A DNA stretch of 64,000 bases from Dipteris shenzhenensis (lineage: Eukaryota > Polypodiophyta > Polypodiopsida > Gleicheniales), in assembly GCA_047967505.1 (NCBI GenBank), contig CM106538.1, one strand, 5' to 3'. Below the pieces are notes generated by a model. That model saw only the letters and a list, made by a program, of their open reading frames with translations. It searched no databases and had not been told where the DNA came from. Each line of letters begins with the position of its first letter. Position 1 is the stretch's first letter. Made by a program: the position numbers and the translations under genes. Below, piece after piece: positions 9,957 to 19,998 of this stretch.

Positions 9957-11079
9957 ATCTGAGAAAGAGATTTAAGCATATACAAAACTGAATTCCCTTA
10001 CTGGGATGAAATGCACAACTCCCAAAAAACACAGCCAAGCACTGGCTGTAAATGCAACTCAGATTTCTGCACTTGCACTGTCAGAAATCTGTCCAAGCAT
10101 CAAAAACTCTCTAGAATCTGCCAAAAGTGCTGCAAAACACTTCAAGAAAGGCAGTATGAACTGAAAACTCCAAAATTGCTCTCCCAACACAAAAGCCCCA
10201 AAATAGGTCCAAAATTGCAACCGGAAAGGGGCAAATTGATCAAAAGCCCCAAATGTTGCAAGAATTGCGCTCTGTCTGCAAAAGCCCCAAATTTCACTGC
10301 GAAATTGCAGTGTAATTACAAAATCCACAAATTTCTTCAAGAAATTGTACTGCAGAATCAAAAGCCCCAAATTTCGAGCTTGAAATTGCAACCAGAAAGG
10401 GGCAAAAGCTCAGAAAGCCCCAAATTTCAGACCAAATCTGCAATATTTGCTCCAAGTGCAGCCCCAAATTTCTTCAACAGCTGCAAATTGATTGCAATGT
10501 CTGCAACAAACAAGATGCCCCAAATGTACTCCCAAAAACTGAGCCAAACAATGGCTGTCTGCAAGATGTGCCTGTCTAAGATCACCTGCAAGGTACAGCT
10601 TGTGCGCAGGTACAACCTGTACGGCCAGGTACAATCAATGTACGGATTGCAGGTACAATTCATGTACGGATGGGCTGCACACAGAAAGTACGAAAGATTG
10701 TACGGAACAGTACGGACGCCTGATTGACTGACGACGAAAATGACGCAGGTGCAGTACGGTCGATGCAGGTGTACGGATGGCGACAACAAACCGTACGAAA
10801 CTGTACGGTGAGCCGTACAGTTAGGCGACGGGTTGTACGGCTGAAGATCGGCTGTACGGAATGGAGCTGCAGACTGTTGTCGCTTGTACGGATGTACGGC
10901 GCATTTGTACGACACAGTTGTACGGCGCTGATGCAGGACGGTATGGCAGGTACGAATTCCGTACAGTCGTACGGACAGTTGTTTGATTGCTTCGAGCAGG
11001 TACGGACGGGATGTAGCAGCAGGAGCGTGGCCTGTAGGCTGGAGCTGAATAAGGAAGGAGCAGGGAGCAAGATCAAACT
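9957..11079 (-). other. Copia B leader with GCCCCAAA and TACGG arrays
   Basis: A 1.1-kb untranslated leader between the primer site and gag. Near gag (about 10180-10480) the plus strand carries repeated AAAGCCCCAAATTTC/TTGC blocks. Nearer the LTR (about 10590-11010) there are about fifteen GTACGG hexamers at irregular spacing, plus related GTACAG and CCGTAC. Long antisense frames rich in Cys, Arg and Tyr across this stretch are by-products of the repeats. Confidence 0.75.
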
Positions 11080-11365
11080 GCTCTGATACCAAATGTGAGA
11101 GATTGCGTAGAGAGAGAGAGCAAGAGAGTGTGAGCTTAAGAGCTGAAAGCTTGAGAGCCGAGTTGCAATAGAAGAGTGTAAAGAGTACAACTAAAAGAGT
11201 TAGAGATAAGGTTTTGTCCCAGTGACAAAACCTTAGTAGTCACTAACCATAGTTAGTGAACTAACTGCGGTTAGGGAGGAAAAACCTCTTAAAGAGGGAA
11301 AAGTGCCCCTAACTAGCTTATTAATTTACATTGGTCACTGCTGAATTATATCTATGATTCTAACA
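11080..11365 (-). repeat. 5' LTR and primer site of Copia B
   Basis: The LTR is 11094-11365 (272 bp, minus strand TGTTAGAATCATAG...CTCTCACA). Two bases downstream is TGGTATCAGAGC (plus 11080-11091), the standard complement of the initiator-Met tRNA 3' end. The outer edge at 11365/11366 abuts the pol of unit C in mid-gene. This LTR differs from those of A and C at several shared positions (CTAGCTTATTAATTTACA, TCTATGATTCTAACA). Confidence 0.88.
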
Positions 11366-12130
11366 CAATTTTACTCTCCCTGAGAGTCTGTAACAGCCAA
11401 TTTGAGACTGTTTTTGCTGCATGTATATCTGCAATTTCTTGCTGAACAACCTCTTCCACGGCTTGTGGAGGTGGTATGACATCATCGGAGCATGTGGAGG
11501 TATCTGAAAATTCTGATTTTCATCAGATATATCAGCAGGGGAACCCAAGGCAATGGGTAGTAACCCCTCAAAGACATCACCGGGAGAAGAAGGCATATCA
11601 AATTCAGCTTGAGTGTGAGCTGAATTTTCTGAAAATATTACATCTCTACTGACAATGATCTTGCGTGTGACAAGATTGTAGAGACGGTACCCCTTGCTTT
11701 CTGCACTGTACCCAACAAAAATGCATTCGATTGCCTTATCAGACAATTTATGCCGGAACTCAACAAGCACATGAGCATATGCAAGGCATCCAAAGACACG
11801 GAAATGATCCACAGAAGGCTTTCTCCCTTGCCAAACTTCATAGGGAGTCTTGGTCTTCAAAGCTTTTGTGGGTGCCCGATTTAAAACATAATTGGCACAC
11901 ATGAGACCTTCAAGCCAAAATTTTTTGCTTTTCAGCATACATCTATCCATCTCCATAAGAGTACGTTTTTTTCTCTCAGCTTTCCCATTTTGCTGAGGAG
12001 TTAGCCTCACTGTAAGCTGATGTACAATGCCCTTGTCTTTCAAAAAAGCATCAAAATCTGCAGACAAGTACTCCCCTCCTCTATCAGTGCGTAATGTCTG
12101 TATCTTGAGTCCGGATTCACTCTCAACCAT
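11366..12130 (-). pseudogene. Copia C integrase C-terminal half
   Basis: The frame reads ESGLKIQTLRTDRGGEYLSADF, giving the second catalytic Asp. It continues TPQQNGKAERKKRTLMEM, giving the catalytic Glu, then NYVLNRAPTKAL, FRVFGCLAYAHV, CIFVGYSAESKGYRLYN and SRDVIFSENSAHTQ. The segment that holds the HHCC finger and the first catalytic Asp is missing: the frame joins it to the pre-integrase stretch (LWHARYGHMHYGSL, about 12150-12215). At the junction a 12-bp repeat (TCAACCATGGCA) occurs twice, at 12122-12133 and 12139-12150. The gene stops at 11366 where the LTR of unit B begins. RT and RNase H of this unit are absent. Confidence 0.85.
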
Positions 12131-13778
12131 GGCAATGCATCAACCATGGCATGGTTTTGAAGCGTCATCAAGCTGCCATAATGCATGTGTCCATATCTCG
12201 CGTGCCATAACTCCGCATTCTACATAGCAACAGTAGGAGTGGAAACTGTAAGAGCATGTGCTGGTCTTTTCTCATACATGTCAAGCTGAAAAAGACCACG
12301 CAACAAAGTGCCAAACAATCTCAAGGCATAGTCATGCTCTCTATCATGGACTGCACACTTGTCATCTTCAAAAATGACCTGAAATCCAGCTCTGTTAAGA
12401 GTGGACACTGAAAGTAGATTTTTTGTGATACCAGGCACATACAAGACATCAGAAATTCTGAATGTTGAGCCATCAATGGCTGTAAGTTCAACTTCTCCTG
12501 TACCACAGACTGAATAGGAGGAGTTGTTGGCACATGTAACCTTTTTACCAACAGGTGGTGGATGCAGAGATGTGAAAAGACACTTCCTGGAAGTGATATG
12601 CTTTGAGGCACCGCTGTCAAAATACCATGTATTTTGTGTCTCATTGACACTGAAAGCTGATGCATCCTTGGAAGAATCATAACTGCATGTCTGAAAAGCA
12701 TAAGTGTCATCATTACAATTGGCTGTACTATCCCAAGCAGCCAACTGAGAGTCTGAAATGCAACACAAGAAGGCATAGTCGTGCTCCACAAAGTTGGCTG
12801 TAGCTTGCTCGTTGTCAGATGCATGAAGAGCTGAATCTGAGACAGCCATACCGGAGCCGTTTTTCTTTTCTTTTGCAAGCCTTTTCTTGCATTCTCCAAT
12901 GTAGTGACCTGGCTTTTTGCAGTAATGACATATTCCCTTCTTTTTGGGCTTACCTGCATCACCCTTAGCCTTTTGAGAAGGCTGTCCTGAACCACTGGAA
13001 GGCTGATTTGCTGAAGTCTTTGCTTGTCCCTTTACTTTAGGCTTGAATTTTGAGAGCATAGCATGTTCACCTGCTCGTAAAGCCACATTTTTCCTGGTCT
13101 GCTCTTCCTGCAGCAGAAGTCCTATCAACTCGTGAAAAGTGAGAGGATTTGCACCCCCCCTCAACGACAAATTCAGCGAGGTATGAAAGCTGAGATAAGA
13201 CTCAGGAAGAGAATTCAGAGTAGTAATCATCTCTGAATCAGGAATGATCTCATCAATATTCAGCAACTGCTCTCGTAAATCTTGTAGCTTTGTGAGGTGC
13301 ACTGACATGGAGTCACCCTCTTCCATATGTGTATGAGACAATTCTCTTTTCAAAAAAGACACCCTGGCATCATTCCGAGCTGCATACATGCTCTCCAAAA
13401 TATCCCATGCTGCCTTTGAGGTCTTACACAACCGGATATGTGGAATGATGAATCTTTTCACTGAAAGAGAAATACACGACAAAGCTAAAGCATCACGTGA
13501 ATCCCATCTCTTCTGCTCTGGAGTGGTAGGTATAACTGCACCAATAACTTGTGTTGCAGCTATACCCTGTGCACGACCTCTGCCTCCTCCTTGTTGGGGA
13601 GGGGTATTAGGTGCCACATTTGCTGGCTGGAACTCATCCCCACTTACATAGTCCCACAAATTACGAGAAATCAGAATATTGCGTACCATAAAACTCCAGA
13701 GGGAGTAGTTGGTACCATCCAGCTTGTCCTCTTGTGAGAGACCACTGAAACCAAATCATTCTGATTTTGCTGGGCCAT
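12131..13778 (-). pseudogene. Copia C gag, protease and pre-integrase
   Basis: The gag start corresponds to ATG 13778-13776 (MAQQNQND). One base is missing about 25 bp downstream, relative to unit A, so the rest of gag is out of frame with this start. From about 13689 the frame is open through gag (LWDYVSGDEFQP, RWDSRDALALSCI), the zinc knuckle CHYCKKPGHYIGEC near 12890-12930 and the protease WYFDSGASKHITS near 12595-12635. It then runs through VLYVPGITKNLLSVS to LFGTLLRGLFQLDMYEKR near 12250. The protease core is better preserved than in unit A (DSGAS rather than DSGAP). A pre-integrase HARYGH motif follows in another frame. Confidence 0.9.
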
Positions 13779-14920
13779 GTCTGAGAAAGAAAATATAGCA
13801 AATGCAAATCTGAATTCCCTTGCTGGGAATGGAGTAGTGCACAAATCCCGAAAAAACACAGCCAAACACTGGCTAAAAATGCAACTCAAATCTCTGTAAT
13901 GTCTCTGTCAGAAATCTGCCAGAGCATCCAATCTCTCCAAAAACCTGCCAAAAGCGCTTCAAAGCACTCACAGAAAGGCAGTGTGAACAACAACCTGCAA
14001 AATTGCTCTCCCAACACAAAAGCCCCAATTTGTGGCTTGAAATTGCAACCAAAAAGGGGCAAATTTACTAAAAGCCCCAAATCTGCAATTTCTGAACAAA
14101 AGCCCCAAATTTGGAGTTGAAATTGAGCCAAATTTCACCCAAATAGCTAATCTCCTACAAAAGCCCCAATTTCTTGGCCAATCTTTGCAATTTGCTTGCA
14201 ATGTGTGCCAAAATTTTTACAAAAGCCCCAAAACCTTGATAAATTTGCAATCTGCCTGCAATACTTGTCCAATCCACAAAATGCAAAGTGCAAACTACAC
14301 CTGCAAAGTGGCCCTTGCAAAGAATCCTCTGCTGAAGAAGGCCCTGCAATGAAAACGACTGATGCACGAAGCAAGAAGGCCCTGCTGATACGGTAACTGC
14401 ACGACAGAAGTACGGATGACCGTACTGTACGGACGACCGTACTGTACGGACGAGCTGTGTGCTGCAAGCTGTACGGCAAAGCAGTACGGAATGTACGGCC
14501 AAGCTGTACGCTGAATGTACGAAATGTACGAAGACTGTACGGAACAGTCCGTACATCTTGTACGGAAGGCAGCCATGGACGAAGAGCTAGTACATACAGG
14601 TACGGTGCATGTACAGTCATGTTGGTACGGAATCAATCGACGCATGTTGTACGACGGCTGAACGACGATGCAGAAGGTACAGTACGGGCGAGAGCTGAGA
14701 CTTTGTACGACGTACGGCGCTGCTGTCAATTGTACGGCGTACGCAGTACGGCGCTGGTGCAGTACGGACGGGAGCTGCGGAAGTAGCTGTACGGAGCAGG
14801 CACAGAAATGTATGGACTCTTGACGAAGGTTGTACGGAAGCAATCCGTACAATGTACAGACTGTACGGACAAGGAGAAGGCTGAAGCTTTCGAGCAAGGA
14901 GCAGGGAGCAGGGTCAACCT
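13779..14920 (-). other. Copia C leader with GCCCCAAA and TACGG arrays
   Basis: Same design as the unit B leader. Repeated AAAGCCCCAAATTTG blocks occur nearest gag (about 14020-14240), then a GTACGG-rich stretch (about 14400-14880, roughly eighteen GTACGG copies on the plus strand). Unit C therefore preserves a complete leader from gag to primer site, about 1.1 kb. No protein product is supported. Confidence 0.75.
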
Positions 14921-15194
14921 GCTCTGATACCAAATGTGAGAATGGGAGAGAGAGCAAAGGTGAGAGCAAGAAGCAGGAGAGAGAGAGAGCTGAAAACATA
15001 GTTGCAGTTTGAGAGTGTTACAACTGAATGGAGTGATGGGTTTTGTCTAAGTGACAAAACCTTATCACTTCACTAACCATAGTTAGTGAACTAACTGTGG
15101 TTAGGGGGATAAACCTCTAAGTGAGGGAAAAGTGCCCCTAACCTACTTATTACATTACATTGGTCACTGCTAAATTATAGCAATAATTCTAACA
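14921..15194 (-). repeat. 5' LTR and primer site of Copia C
   Basis: The LTR is 14935-15194 (260 bp), minus strand TGTTAGAATTATTGC...TTCTCACA. TGGTATCAGAGC follows at plus 14921-14932, two bases from the LTR. The outer edge at 15194/15195 interrupts the pol of Gypsy 2, so the Copia cluster lies inside that element on this side. No five-base duplication links TGAAG (15195-15199) with the bases left of Copia A (GTTAG, 4529-4533). Confidence 0.88.
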
Positions 15195-17100
15195 TGAAGC
15201 GCTTTCTATCCGGATTCAAGAATACACAACGGCTCTTACGTGCTATGTCATGCACTTGGAGCATGTGGACTTGTTAATCGATTTAAAACCCACGATATTC
15301 GAATTGGATGGAAGAACCATACTCTTTCTTTTTTGGATAAGGACACTCAATTTTGTATTTAGTGTGATAACATTCCCTCTTCTCAGGGACCTATCAGTGT
15401 ATTTTGATTCCGCTTTCTTCATTTGTTGTCTCTGTTAATAACAAGAATGATTTAAGTGCGTTTGAACACCGTGAATTGAGAACATTGTTAGATGATTTCA
15501 TGGATGTATTCCCTGCTCAACTGCCGGAAGGTTTACCTCCAGAACGGGCAGTAGATCATCGCATAGACTTAGTACCTGGGGCTCAACCTATTAATGTTCC
15601 CCCTTATAGGAGGAGTCAGCTTGAGGAGGATGAGTTAGCTTCACAGCTACAGGATTATTTGAATATGGGCTATATTCGCCCAAGTAAATCACCTTGGTGA
15701 GCACCTGTCCTCTTAAGAAAGAAGAAAGATTCTACATGGAGAATGTGTATAGATTATAAACGATTGAATAAAGTGACAATTAAGAATCGATACCCTCTAC
15801 CTCATTCCGATGATCTAATAGACCGTTTGGCCGAAGCGAAGTATTTCACTAAGATTGATTTATGTACAGGTTATCACCAAATCCGTATCTATGCTAAACA
15901 GATAGATAGAACCGCATTCCGAACTAGGTATGGCCACTACGAGTTTCTTGTATTACCTTTTGGTTTGACCAATGCTCTTGCCACCTTCCAGCAAATGATG
16001 AACGATTTGTTCCGAGCTTTTCTGGGCAAATTCGTTGTAGTGTTCTTAGATGACATCTTGGTATATAGCCGAACACTAGAGGATCACATAGGACACCTCC
16101 GGATTGTCTTAGTCATTCTAAGACAGCATAAGCTCTATGCCAAGATGAGTAAATGTGACTTCTTTATGAAGGAGATCATTAATTTAGGACACAAGATTTC
16201 TTCTGAAGGTATTAGCATTGATCTGGATCGTATCCAGTAGGTTTTAGAATGGCCTATCCCTCAGACTATGAAACAACTTCGTTCTTTCCTAGGATTTACG
16301 ATATTTCTACGGAAGTCTGTGCGTGATTATTCACACATCACGGCACCCCTGACAAACATATTGAAAGGTCGTGGACACAGGTCTACTCAACCGATCTCTT
16401 GGAATGATGCATTGAACAAGGCTTTTGAAACCTTGAAGTTAACTATCAAGGAAGCACCCGTTCTTGCATTACCCGATCCTACCCAGCCTTATGTTTTAGA
16501 GGCCGATGCGAGTGATTTTGCGATCGGGGCAGCTTTATTCCAAGAGGGCAGCAGACCTGTAGCTTTTGAGAGTAAGAAGCTAGACGACACCCAATATCGT
16601 TAGCCCACACTAGAAAAAGAACTCTATGCAGTCGTGTATGCACTGAAGGTTTGGAGACACTACTTGTATGGTTCGAAGTTTCTTGTATTGACCGATCATC
16701 AGTCAATCAAGTATGTGTGTGATGGGTCTGAATTGAGGGGACGAAAAGCTCGATGGGCAGAATTAATGCAAGATTTTGATTTTGAAATACGTTATCGCAA
16801 GGGTTCGTTGAATAGTCTAGCGGATGCCTTAAGTCGAGTCAAGTTTGTAAATGCTATGTCATTTACGAAAATATCCTCAGACCTATTTCAATCCTTGATA
16901 GGTCTTTGCGCAACTGATAGTCATTTCAGTTCTTATTGGCAAAAAGTCCAGGATGGGAGCTCCATGGTTGACCAAGACTCAAGGATTATGCCCCCTACGG
17001 TACAGTCGGCAAGAGGTCAGTGGATGATTAGGAACGGCTTGCTGTTCCGGAATGGAAAGATTTGTGTGCTAGATGTTCTGAAACTTCGATCCAAGATTCT
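15195..17100 (+). pseudogene. Gypsy 2 protease end, reverse transcriptase and RNase H
   Basis: Plus-strand Ty3/Gypsy pol. Decayed protease-end sequence (WKNHTLSF) appears near 15300. RT follows: [81 protein letters not shown], active site [12 protein letters not shown] near 16037-16072. RNase H carries YVLEADASDFAIGAAL, EKELYAVVYALKVWRHYLYG and TDHQSIKYV. From about 15404 to 17200 a single frame is open apart from three stops, at 15698 (TGA after SPW), 16238 (TAG) and 16601 (TAG). The pattern is point decay rather than rearrangement. The 5' end (gag, most of protease) is cut off by the Copia C LTR. Confidence 0.92.
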
Positions 17101-18380
17101 CTGGGAGTGTCACGATGCTCCTAGTGCTGGACATCCGGGTATACATCGGACTCTGTCTCTTGTGAAGCATACCTTTTATTGGCCTAAGATGCGTGCATTT
17201 ATTGAAAACTGTGGTAGGTTGCCGGGTTTGTCAAGTTACTAAGGCAGAACACCTTAGAAGCGTGGGTTTATTACAGCCATTGCAAATTCCAGGTAATAAA
17301 TGGGAAAGTATTTCCATGGATTTTATTTCTGGTTTGCCTCAAACGCGCAAGGGTCATGACTCCATTTGGGTCATAGTCGACCGTCTAACAAAAATGGCTC
17401 GATTCTTACCTACTAGAACAACTATTTCAGCTGTTCAGCTAGCTCACGAGTTTGTGGACCACTTGTTTAAGCTGTATGGTTTGCCCTCTGCCATAGTCAG
17501 TGACAGGCACTCAAAGTTTACAAGTAACTTTTGGACACTTGTTTTTGAGAAGTTAGAAACTACTCTAAGTATGAGTTCCTCAGATCATGCATAATCCAAT
17601 GGCAGTCCAGAGAAGGTCAACCAATTGGTTGAAGATATGCTTCGGGCATATGTTTCTAAGAGACAGTCTTCATGGGAAGATTATCTACCTATGATAGAAT
17701 TTGCTTATAACAATGCAAAGCATTCGAGTACTGGTTACAATCCTTTTATGCTTATGTACGGGTTTCAACCTAAGTCACCAGTTATGGTTGGGTTAAAGGA
17801 AATCCAAAATGATGCTGCAAAGACCTTCTTGCTAGACATGCAGAAAATGTTGCAGTTTGCCAAGGAGTCTATTAGAAGTGCCCAAGATCGGGACAGATTT
17901 TATGCTAATAGACATCGTTCACCTCGAGAGTTCTCTGAAGGAACGATGGTATATTTGCGAATTCCCAAGGAATCCAAGAGCCTAAGTACTGGTTTGGTTC
18001 CGAAGTTAACCCCCAGATACTGTGGTCCGTTCAAGGCCATTAAAAGAATTGGACCAGTTGCATATCGACTAGAATTGCCTCCTGATGTTAAAGTACATCC
18101 AGTATTTCATGTCAATAGACTGAAAGAAGTATAGGGTGCGGATGATAAACTTGTTTCTCCTCAAGAAATAATAGAAGTTACAGATTTGACTTTTATTCCA
18201 CACGAACCTGAGTGTATTCTTGAATTTCGTGAAAAACAGATTCGTAATAGAACTATCATGGAATACAAGATCAAGTGTAAGGATCGTGTTGAGGAGGATG
18301 CAACATGGGAGACATTACAGAACCTCCAGAGGACATTCCCGGGTTTTTTAGCGAACTCAGGAGTGAGTTCTTAGAGAAGG
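17101..18380 (+). pseudogene. Gypsy 2 integrase with chromodomain
   Basis: The H-H-C-C finger (HPGIHRTLSLVKHTF...CRVCQVTKAEH) spans a one-base frameshift near 17215. The core follows: MDFISGLPQTRKGHDSIWVIVDRLTK with the first Asp, then LPSAIVSDRHSKFTSNFW with the second. Stops lie at 17592 (TAA where HAQ is expected) and 18132 (TAG after RLKEV). After the C-terminal GPFKAIKRIGPVAYRLELP and VHPVFHVNRLKEV, a chromodomain is seen near 18210-18360: PECILEFREKQIRN, EYKIKCKDR, EDATWETLQNL, FPGF. The chromodomain places this element among the chromoviruses, in which it is thought to guide insertion into heterochromatin. Confidence 0.9.
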
Positions 18381-18387
18381 GGAAGTA

Positions 18388-18810
18388 TGTCATGTGCACG
18401 GATTGGTATCCGACGTGTACTGGGTACACAAGACTAGCTCAGGTAGCCCAGGGAGGCTTAGAGCTAGGCAGGCTTGATTCTCGCGTTGAGTGGCAAGGGT
18501 ACGAACCAGTTAGAGGTCTTCGCTATTTTTGGCGCTTGGGACCCGAGTCTATATAAGGGGCCCAGAGGTTCAGTTCTCAGTGAGCCGATGGGAGCAAGTT
18601 TCGTTCCCAGGTGCTAGGTCTGATCCTAATTGAGTCGCGGACGCGTGCCTGCATCATAGCGTAGCCCAAGGCCCAGCAGTAGATCCCAAGCTTCACAGCG
18701 CCACCTGGTGGTATGGGACACCAGGCTGGTTAGGATCTGGTTGGGAGGTAGCTCAGCTCGTGGCTCGAAGGGGACATCTCCTGATTCGGGATCACATCTG
18801 GTAGATGTCA
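18388..18810 (+). repeat. 3' LTR of Gypsy 2
   Basis: Starts TGTCATGTGCACGG just after the purine tract AGAGAAGGGGAAG and probably ends GATGTCA: 423 bp with TG...CA ends. TATATAAGG (18548-18558) is the likely promoter TATA box. It is homologous to the LTR of Gypsy 1 at 2741-3148 in the opposite orientation, with the same order of blocks. The 3' boundary is set only by the CA and by where the Gypsy 1 copy stops matching, so it may be slightly off. Confidence 0.8.
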
Positions 18811-19587
18811 TGGTTGGGTGGTGAGCAACTTGCTCAGTTTCCTCACGTTGGTGTGTTCTTGTGTTTGCTTGCAGATCAGAGGTTTCAAGAGTGTTGGGGA
18901 TGTGTCACCGAGGGAGGCCATGCCTTTGCGATCGACCCTGTAAAGTCGGCTTACAGGATACATGGACAGCAGGTTTCCCAAAACGAGATTCATGACGCAG
19001 TTTAGCCCTCACGTTCACGCCCACCACCTCTCCTGGAGGATGATTGTTTCTAGCATTACTGCCTAGAACATCTGAGTGGGCTCGATGCAATTGGGTGATG
19101 GGAAGTCAGGCGATTTCTCCAATGGCTACCCTAGTAGCCATCTGGCAAGATATTATATTCACCTTGCGCGCCATTTGGGAGCACGGTACTTCAGGCTCAA
19201 GCGATTGTCGAGAGACGGGAGTGCTTCCGCCAGATACAGCCGGCAGTCATATTCTACACCCTTCCCGCGAAGGGTATTCCTTGGGTATATAGACCACCAC
19301 CATGGTTTCTAGCTCCTATTTCGGCATCTCTATAGGTGATGTGCCATGAGATCCGGAAACGAATGTTGTTCCTTGTAGCTGGGCAACTTGTTCCTTTTCT
19401 TGTTTTCATCGACAGCTCCTTTTGGAAGCTGCTTATATGGTTTTTCCAAGCATTAATAGAATTTACCTTTCTTTGGAAAAAAGAGAGAAAGGAATTTAAT
19501 TTTGCATCATTGTAGGAAGCAAAACATAAGTGTAAGTGGTTCCTTTAGTTTTTTATGTTTTAAATAATTCTTTCTTTCTTTCATTAA

Positions 19588-19591
<4 letters not shown>
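18811..19591. other. Unassigned sequence right of Gypsy 2
   Basis: No gene is recognised. A plus-strand stretch with a TTGCTTGCAG-like acceptor near 18873 is present, but its frames contain stops and show no domain I know. An AT-rich stretch leads into the GA microsatellite. It could be continued Gypsy 2 LTR, the element's target, or unique DNA. Confidence 0.4.

Positions 19592-19632
<41 letters not shown>
19592..19632. repeat. (GA)n microsatellite
   Basis: About twenty uninterrupted GA dinucleotides. The run abuts the point at which the LINE endonuclease homology on the minus strand is lost. Confidence 0.95.
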
Positions 19633-19639
19633 CTGAGAT

Positions 19640-19865
19640 ACTAAGATGCATACCCCACCACTCCTACCAACTGCTAGGGACCAGATCTCCGGGCCTCTCC
19701 CAGGGAGGAGGCGGTGACAGCATGTCACATCTGCTGCTAAGAACATGTGCTCCTGAATCAAGAGAAAATGAAATGGCCTGCCTACTAGAGCCCGCTACAA
19801 TTCTTGGCATAAAATCACATGAAGCCCATGCACATTCCAACTTACCACCATCAAACTCATGGAGA
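19640..19865 (-). pseudogene. LINE ORF2 N-terminal endonuclease fragment
   Basis: The minus strand starts at ATG about 19863 with MSLMVVSWNVHGL. It continues through one TAG to RPFHFLLIQEHM, LLPGRGPEIWSLA and SGGVCILVS. These are the opening motifs of the AP-like endonuclease of plant L1-type LINEs: the SWN(V/I)RGL start, then LLIQEH with the metal-binding Glu. Only about 70 codons remain before the GA microsatellite. The protein would nick target DNA to prime reverse transcription. The fragment ends before the catalytic His/Asp pairs, so it is inactive. It is unusual in being truncated at its 3' side, because LINE copies usually lose the 5' side; later insertion or deletion is likely. Confidence 0.65.
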
Positions 19866-19998
19866 TGGGACAGGAGTGAACAAGGCTCACATGTGTGTGG
19901 GAGCCTGCTCTAGGAAGCCAGATTTCAGCGACTTTGCTGAGGGTTTAGAGGACAAATAATATGTGTCTGTACGGCAACGAACCAGCATTGCTACTGGC

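Noticed and set aside
10427-11092. Long antisense-to-leader frames rich in Cys, Arg, Tyr and Ser (also 14147-14999)
   Set aside because: They follow from repeated GTACGG/CCGTAC hexamers, differ between units B and C in frame and content, and show no domain.
14400-14880. Possible CRISPR-like or regular repeat array of TACGG
   Set aside because: Repeats are only six bases, irregularly spaced, and sit in a plant retrotransposon leader; spacing and context do not fit CRISPR.
4534-15194. Single simple insertion of one Copia element between 4534 and 15194
   Set aside because: Contains three gag starts and an internal LTR with its own primer site, and the flanks do not share a target duplication.
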